Part shown: in pieces, positions 40,458 to 43,511 of the stretch
How the letters are laid out: each line of letters begins with the position of its first letter
Numbering within the stretch: the first letter of the stretch is position 1
Assembly (NCBI GenBank): GCA_022825945.1
Contig: JAJDVS010000065.1
Location: forward strand, 1-43,511
DNA: 43,511 nt
Source: Pseudomonadales bacterium
Lineage (GTDB): Bacteria > Pseudomonadota > Gammaproteobacteria > Pseudomonadales > Pseudohongiellaceae
Direction: 5' to 3'
Position numbers and translations under genes: made by a program
The notes under the pieces: model-generated
The model's database searches: none
What the model saw: only the letters and a program-made list of their open reading frames with translations
Told to the model about the DNA's origin: nothing

Positions 40458-42350
40458 TTACAATCTTACCCAGATATCTTTCGATATCTTGGCAAGTTCT
40501 TCACCCCGTTCACCAATCTCCACTTCCGTCCATTTTTCGCGCTTAAGGAACCACTTGTTTAAGAAAAGCCCAGTATGCTCTTCAAATTTTTCGCGTTTTT
40601 CTAGAAATCCTGAGTTACTTGAAGAAATGTTAAGGCTTTGAGTAAGTAAGGTAAGGTTTCCAAGCGTATGAATAAGTGAGTTTCTTGCCATTACTTTTGG
40701 ATCAATAGAGGTAAATTCTCGTCTAATTCCATCTTCGAAAGGCCATTCTTCCGTCCAAGTTTGAGGAAGGACATGTTCAATCCAAAGCCCCACTGGAAGT
40801 TCCGTTTTCTCAGAGAATTTAGATCGGCTGGCTTTCTCAATCTCAGACAGTATGTCAACCAATCTCGTTCTTGGTGAGATGGAGTACGCGTTACCCTCCA
40901 AAATTCCTCGTTGAAATTCTTCGTTATCTGGAAATCGCGTACTCTCGCCAAGTTTATCTTTAAAGAATTCTCGAAACGTACTTATTGATACTCCGTGAAT
41001 TAGGAATTCTGCTGCTAACGATTGGAATACTCTATTCAAATTCTTCGTAGTCAATCCACAAATTGCTCTCCGGGCGAGGAATGAATAAATTAGTTTCGCA
41101 AGTGTACGTTTCTCGCCAATTTCAATATCTGCTGCAGCTCCAATCTGCATCGCCAATGGATACGCAGTTGTTACTTGCCACGAAGTCAATTTCCTCCCAA
41201 GCCAATATAGAACCGAGTCATTACTTTCTCTTCCTTCTAGTGTTTCGTACAGTGGTGCATATCTCTCCAATAGTCTTAGTTCATCTTCTACATTCTCGAA
41301 GCGTGGCTTACCTTTTGGTACTGCGAAAGCCCGATACTCGGCATATAGTTCTCGAACTGAAATTTTATTGCCCGTTTCTGCTGTCAGTACATGTGCTAGG
41401 AAGTGGTCAAGTCGAGGTCGCCTCGGTCGAGCATTTGGCGCGGGCTCACGCCACCAAATATCGTCTAGCGGATCCCATAACTGCTTATATAACTCCTCGA
41501 CTGACACCTGCTGCTTTTCTGCGCGGTGAAATATATTGTTGCGCACCAAATCCATAGCCAGAAGTGGCTCGCCTTTGGAGTTAAGAGTCTCGAAAATGAC
41601 TTGTGCATCATCGTTCTCTCCAAGTGTAATAACTACAAGTTTCAGTCGGTCGAGCACGGCTTTGAGAAGTGCATCCAACCGCAATTCCAGTAGTTTGGGC
41701 TTGACGGCTTCCTTTCCAGCGGCTTTTGCCTCACTTTCGAAACTTACCTCGGAATCTTCCTCCGGGCCATGGAAAGCAAACTCTTCAATCCAAGAATAGA
41801 ATAGGTAATAAGCACGAAACGCGGGAAAACCTGTATTTTTAGGTACACGATTTCCCCAGAATAAACGTCTATGCTTTTCAGTAAGATCTTTGTGAGTCAA
41901 TTCGATGATGTCATGAAATATATCTCTATCAGTTGGAGTGGGTGTTAACTTGAAGCGAGTTAATTCGTCCTTATCTTTACTTTTAAGTTCATTGAAGAGG
42001 TAGCCTCCAATGTGCGAAATTAGGTCATCCAAATTGTGATTTCTTGCTACTTCCCTGAGTGCTGAGAGAAATATCTGAAATGTAGTGAGACGCTGTTGAC
42101 CATCTACAACTTGAACTACTGGTGTACGCCCTATCTGTGAGCCTTGGTCAACAGGAGAAAGTATTAGTGCTCCCATGTAGTGTTCAAATTTACTCTCATC
42201 TTCGATGACTTCTGCGGCCTTTGCTGAAACGTCTTCCCAGAAAGGTTGAAGCCGCGCATCGCCCCATTGATATTTCCGCTGGTAAAGCGGAACCATAAAC
42301 CGGCGAGATTCTTTCAAGACAGCTTCGACGGGATGGTCGTCAGCATCCAT
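40458..42350 (-). CDS. GmrSD-type restriction protein (DUF262 and DUF1524)
   Basis: A 630-residue type IV-like defence protein. The N-terminal DUF262 part has VPLYQRKYQWGDARLQPFWE and VVQVVDGQQRLTTFQIFLSA, a ParB-like nucleotide site. The C-terminal DUF1524 HNH-type part has WIEHVLPQTWTEEWPF and NSLIHTLGNLTLLTQSLN. GmrSD proteins cut modified (glucosyl-hydroxymethylcytosine) phage DNA. The stretch is plainly AT-rich compared with the window, a sign of transfer. It begins 4 bases after a small nuclease gene, so the two form an operon. It runs up to the hsdM remnant. Confidence 0.9.
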   Translation of the reverse strand: MDADDHPVEAVLKESRRFMVPLYQRKYQWGDARLQPFWEDVSAKAAEVIEDESKFEHYMGALILSPVDQGSQIGRTPVVQVVDGQQRLTTFQIFLSALREVARNHNLDDLISHIGGYLFNELKSKDKDELTRFKLTPTPTDRDIFHDIIELTHKDLTEKHRRLFWGNRVPKNTGFPAFRAYYLFYSWIEEFAFHGPEEDSEVSFESEAKAAGKEAVKPKLLELRLDALLKAVLDRLKLVVITLGENDDAQVIFETLNSKGEPLLAMDLVRNNIFHRAEKQQVSVEELYKQLWDPLDDIWWREPAPNARPRRPRLDHFLAHVLTAETGNKISVRELYAEYRAFAVPKGKPRFENVEDELRLLERYAPLYETLEGRESNDSVLYWLGRKLTSWQVTTAYPLAMQIGAAADIEIGEKRTLAKLIYSFLARRAICGLTTKNLNRVFQSLAAEFLIHGVSISTFREFFKDKLGESTRFPDNEEFQRGILEGNAYSISPRTRLVDILSEIEKASRSKFSEKTELPVGLWIEHVLPQTWTEEWPFEDGIRREFTSIDPKVMARNSLIHTLGNLTLLTQSLNISSSNSGFLEKREKFEEHTGLFLNKWFLKREKWTEVEIGERGEELAKISKDIWVRL

Positions 42351-42354
42351 TAAG

Positions 42355-42807
42355 CTACTCCTTCAAAATAGTCAATTTTTCGCTATGTCGATCAAGTTCC
42401 CACAACTCTACTTCCGAAGGGATAAGATGGGTCTGAGTTCGGTAAAAATACTCCAAAAGGGATTCACCAGTATTTGGACGCACACTTCTTTCGACAAAGA
42501 ATATCTTTCGGTAGTCCAACGGTGCCATGTGAAAGTAGAACATTGCTTCCACCCAGTTCTTCATCTTGGCACTAGGAACATTGCCACCAGACGTCCAGGT
42601 CTGAGATTTGCATTCGACAATAACCTTTGGATTCTCTGAACCGAGGTCGAAAGCATGATCCTTCCGAACTTCATCCAAACCGCAAGAAACATTAAAATTA
42701 GGAGTCAACCGAAGACCCCTTTGAGCTAGCGCTTTCATTGCACGAAACTCAAAGTCTCGTCCGACTTGAGTGTTGCTTATCGCTCCTTCTCTTTGAAAAT
42801 TTGACAT
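42355..42807 (-). CDS. PD-(D/E)XK nuclease-like protein, partner of the GmrSD gene
   Basis: A 150-residue protein with a nuclease-fold core: VGRDFEFRAMKALAQRGLRL (helix with glutamate), HAFDLGSENPKVIVECKSQT (D and ExK pair), and KMKNWVEAMFYFHMAPLDYR. It resembles small endonuclease-like proteins that accompany DUF262 genes. No further domain is present. Composition is AT-rich, as in its partner. It is the first gene of the pair; the 53 bases before it carry AT-rich sequence but no clear promoter. Confidence 0.7.
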   Translation of the reverse strand: MSNFQREGAISNTQVGRDFEFRAMKALAQRGLRLTPNFNVSCGLDEVRKDHAFDLGSENPKVIVECKSQTWTSGGNVPSAKMKNWVEAMFYFHMAPLDYRKIFFVERSVRPNTGESLLEYFYRTQTHLIPSEVELWELDRHSEKLTILKE

Positions 42808-42860
42808 TTATCAGATGGTTTCCTACTCCGAAAAAAGTTTTTTCTCGTGCAGAGAACATG

Positions 42861-43511
42861 TTAATCGATAGTGGCTAATGATGGTGTCTGTGTGAACTCG
42901 CGGTCGCCTATGGGCAGTTCGCGGATGCGTTGGCCGGTGAGGATGTAGATGGCGTTGGCGACGGCCGCGGCGACGGGTGGGGTCGCCGGTTCGCCGAGGC
43001 CACCCGGCGGGTTGCCGGATTCCACCAGATGCACGACGATTTCCGGGGTGGTGGCCATGCGCAGCATTTCATAGTCGGGGAAATTGCCTTGCACGACCTG
43101 GCCGTTTTCGATGGTGATGGCGCCGTGGAGCGCCGCGGTGAGGCCAAAAATGATGCCGCTTTCGATCTGGGCTTCGGCGCCGTCGGGATTGACCGCCCAG
43201 CCGCAGTCCATGGCGCAGGTGACCTTGTGGACGATGGCGCGGCCGTCGTCGCCGATGGAGACTTCGGCGACCTGGGCGGCGATGCTGCCGAAACTTTCCT
43301 GCACCGCGATGCCGAGGGCGTGGCCTTCGGGCAGCCCGCTACCGTAGCCCGCCGACTCCGCCGCCACTTGCAATACGTTGCGGTGGCGCGGGTGCTCTTG
43401 CAGCAGGTCCATGCGCAACTGATAGGGATTGACTCCGCCGCGGTGGGCGATCTCGTCGATGAAGGATTCGATGAAAAAAGTCTGCTGGGAATGGTCCACG
43501 CTGCGCCAGGA
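42861..43511 (-). CDS. Molybdenum hydroxylase large subunit, C-terminal part (partial)
   Basis: The last 216 residues of a xanthine dehydrogenase-family molybdopterin subunit, close to isoquinoline 1-oxidoreductase beta (IorB). The frame runs off the right edge. Seen are QTFFIESFIDEIAHRGGVNP, the segment VHKVTCAMDCGWAVNPDGAE, IESGIIFGLTAALHGAIT, and GNPPGGLGEPATPPVAAAVA with the active-site glutamate of the GxGEP motif. The substrate is unknown and no 2Fe-2S subunit is in view. Confidence 0.88.
   Translation of the reverse strand, partial: SWRSVDHSQQTFFIESFIDEIAHRGGVNPYQLRMDLLQEHPRHRNVLQVAAESAGYGSGLPEGHALGIAVQESFGSIAAQVAEVSIGDDGRAIVHKVTCAMDCGWAVNPDGAEAQIESGIIFGLTAALHGAITIENGQVVQGNFPDYEMLRMATTPEIVVHLVESGNPPGGLGEPATPPVAAAVANAIYILTGQRIRELPIGDREFTQTPSLATID

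Noticed and set aside
1-43511. CRISPR array, rRNA or complete insertion sequence
   Set aside because: No regularly spaced direct repeats, no rRNA-like blocks and no transposase with a catalytic triad were found by reading.

Overview
The window reads as chromosomal DNA of a GC-rich gammaproteobacterium, probably from a metagenome. Three things point there: the block argC, bactofilin, erpA, M23 peptidase, tyrS with hemJ nearby, which resembles the Pseudomonas-type order; two very large TonB-dependent receptors; and Gram-negative murein genes (mltB, murQ). No database search was run. All family calls come from motifs, length and gene context.

Layout. 1-2840: end of an unidentified gene, a gene-poor stretch, a DUF1761 membrane protein, and a coupled minus-strand operon hemJ-thiD-thiE. 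2908-8051: housekeeping block argC, bactofilin, erpA, M23 peptidase (minus), tyrS. A hairpin-forming repeat sits on each side of tyrS in opposite orientation. 8279-22947: a large amino-sugar and murein salvage locus. It holds namZ-like DUF1343, murQ, a HutC-type GntR regulator, nagB-II, nagA, a BadF-type sugar kinase, an SSS symporter, two divergent TonB receptors and mltB. Two sites resemble the DasR/NagR operator, and an inverted 17-bp motif lies between the receptors. 23008-27276: a secreted protein of unknown function, an HTH-STAND NTPase, and a decayed cytochrome c/copper monooxygenase-like gene. 27487-31925: uvrD, a TRAP transporter whose dctM is cut short at a repeat, and yaaA. 31940-42807: a methyltransferase, then a defence-type island with vapB and a nonsense-interrupted vapC, a YgjP-type metallopeptidase, and a type I restriction-modification locus with truncated hsdR and hsdM. 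The same locus carries a zeta-like toxin with a small partner, intact hsdS and a DUF1016 nuclease. It ends in an AT-rich pair of GmrSD-type and PD-(D/E)XK nuclease genes. 42861-43511: end of a molybdenum hydroxylase large subunit.

How the genes work together. The salvage locus can be read as one pathway. Murein or chitin fragments would enter through the TonB receptors. MltB and the NamZ-like enzyme would release muramyl sugars. The symporter and BadF kinase would import and phosphorylate the sugar. MurQ would turn MurNAc-6P into GlcNAc-6P, and NagA then NagB-II would carry it to fructose-6P, under GntR control. This reading is inferred, but each step has a gene in the window.

Most striking sequence-level signals: an exact 73-bp double-hairpin repeat starting at the first base after the stop codons of two unrelated genes (nagB-II and uvrD), whose second copy ends where dctM is truncated; an hsdM remnant whose first 17 residues look like the start of a zeta toxin; a single in-frame TAA that splits vapC; and a perfect 15-bp inverted repeat inside the DUF1016 coding region.
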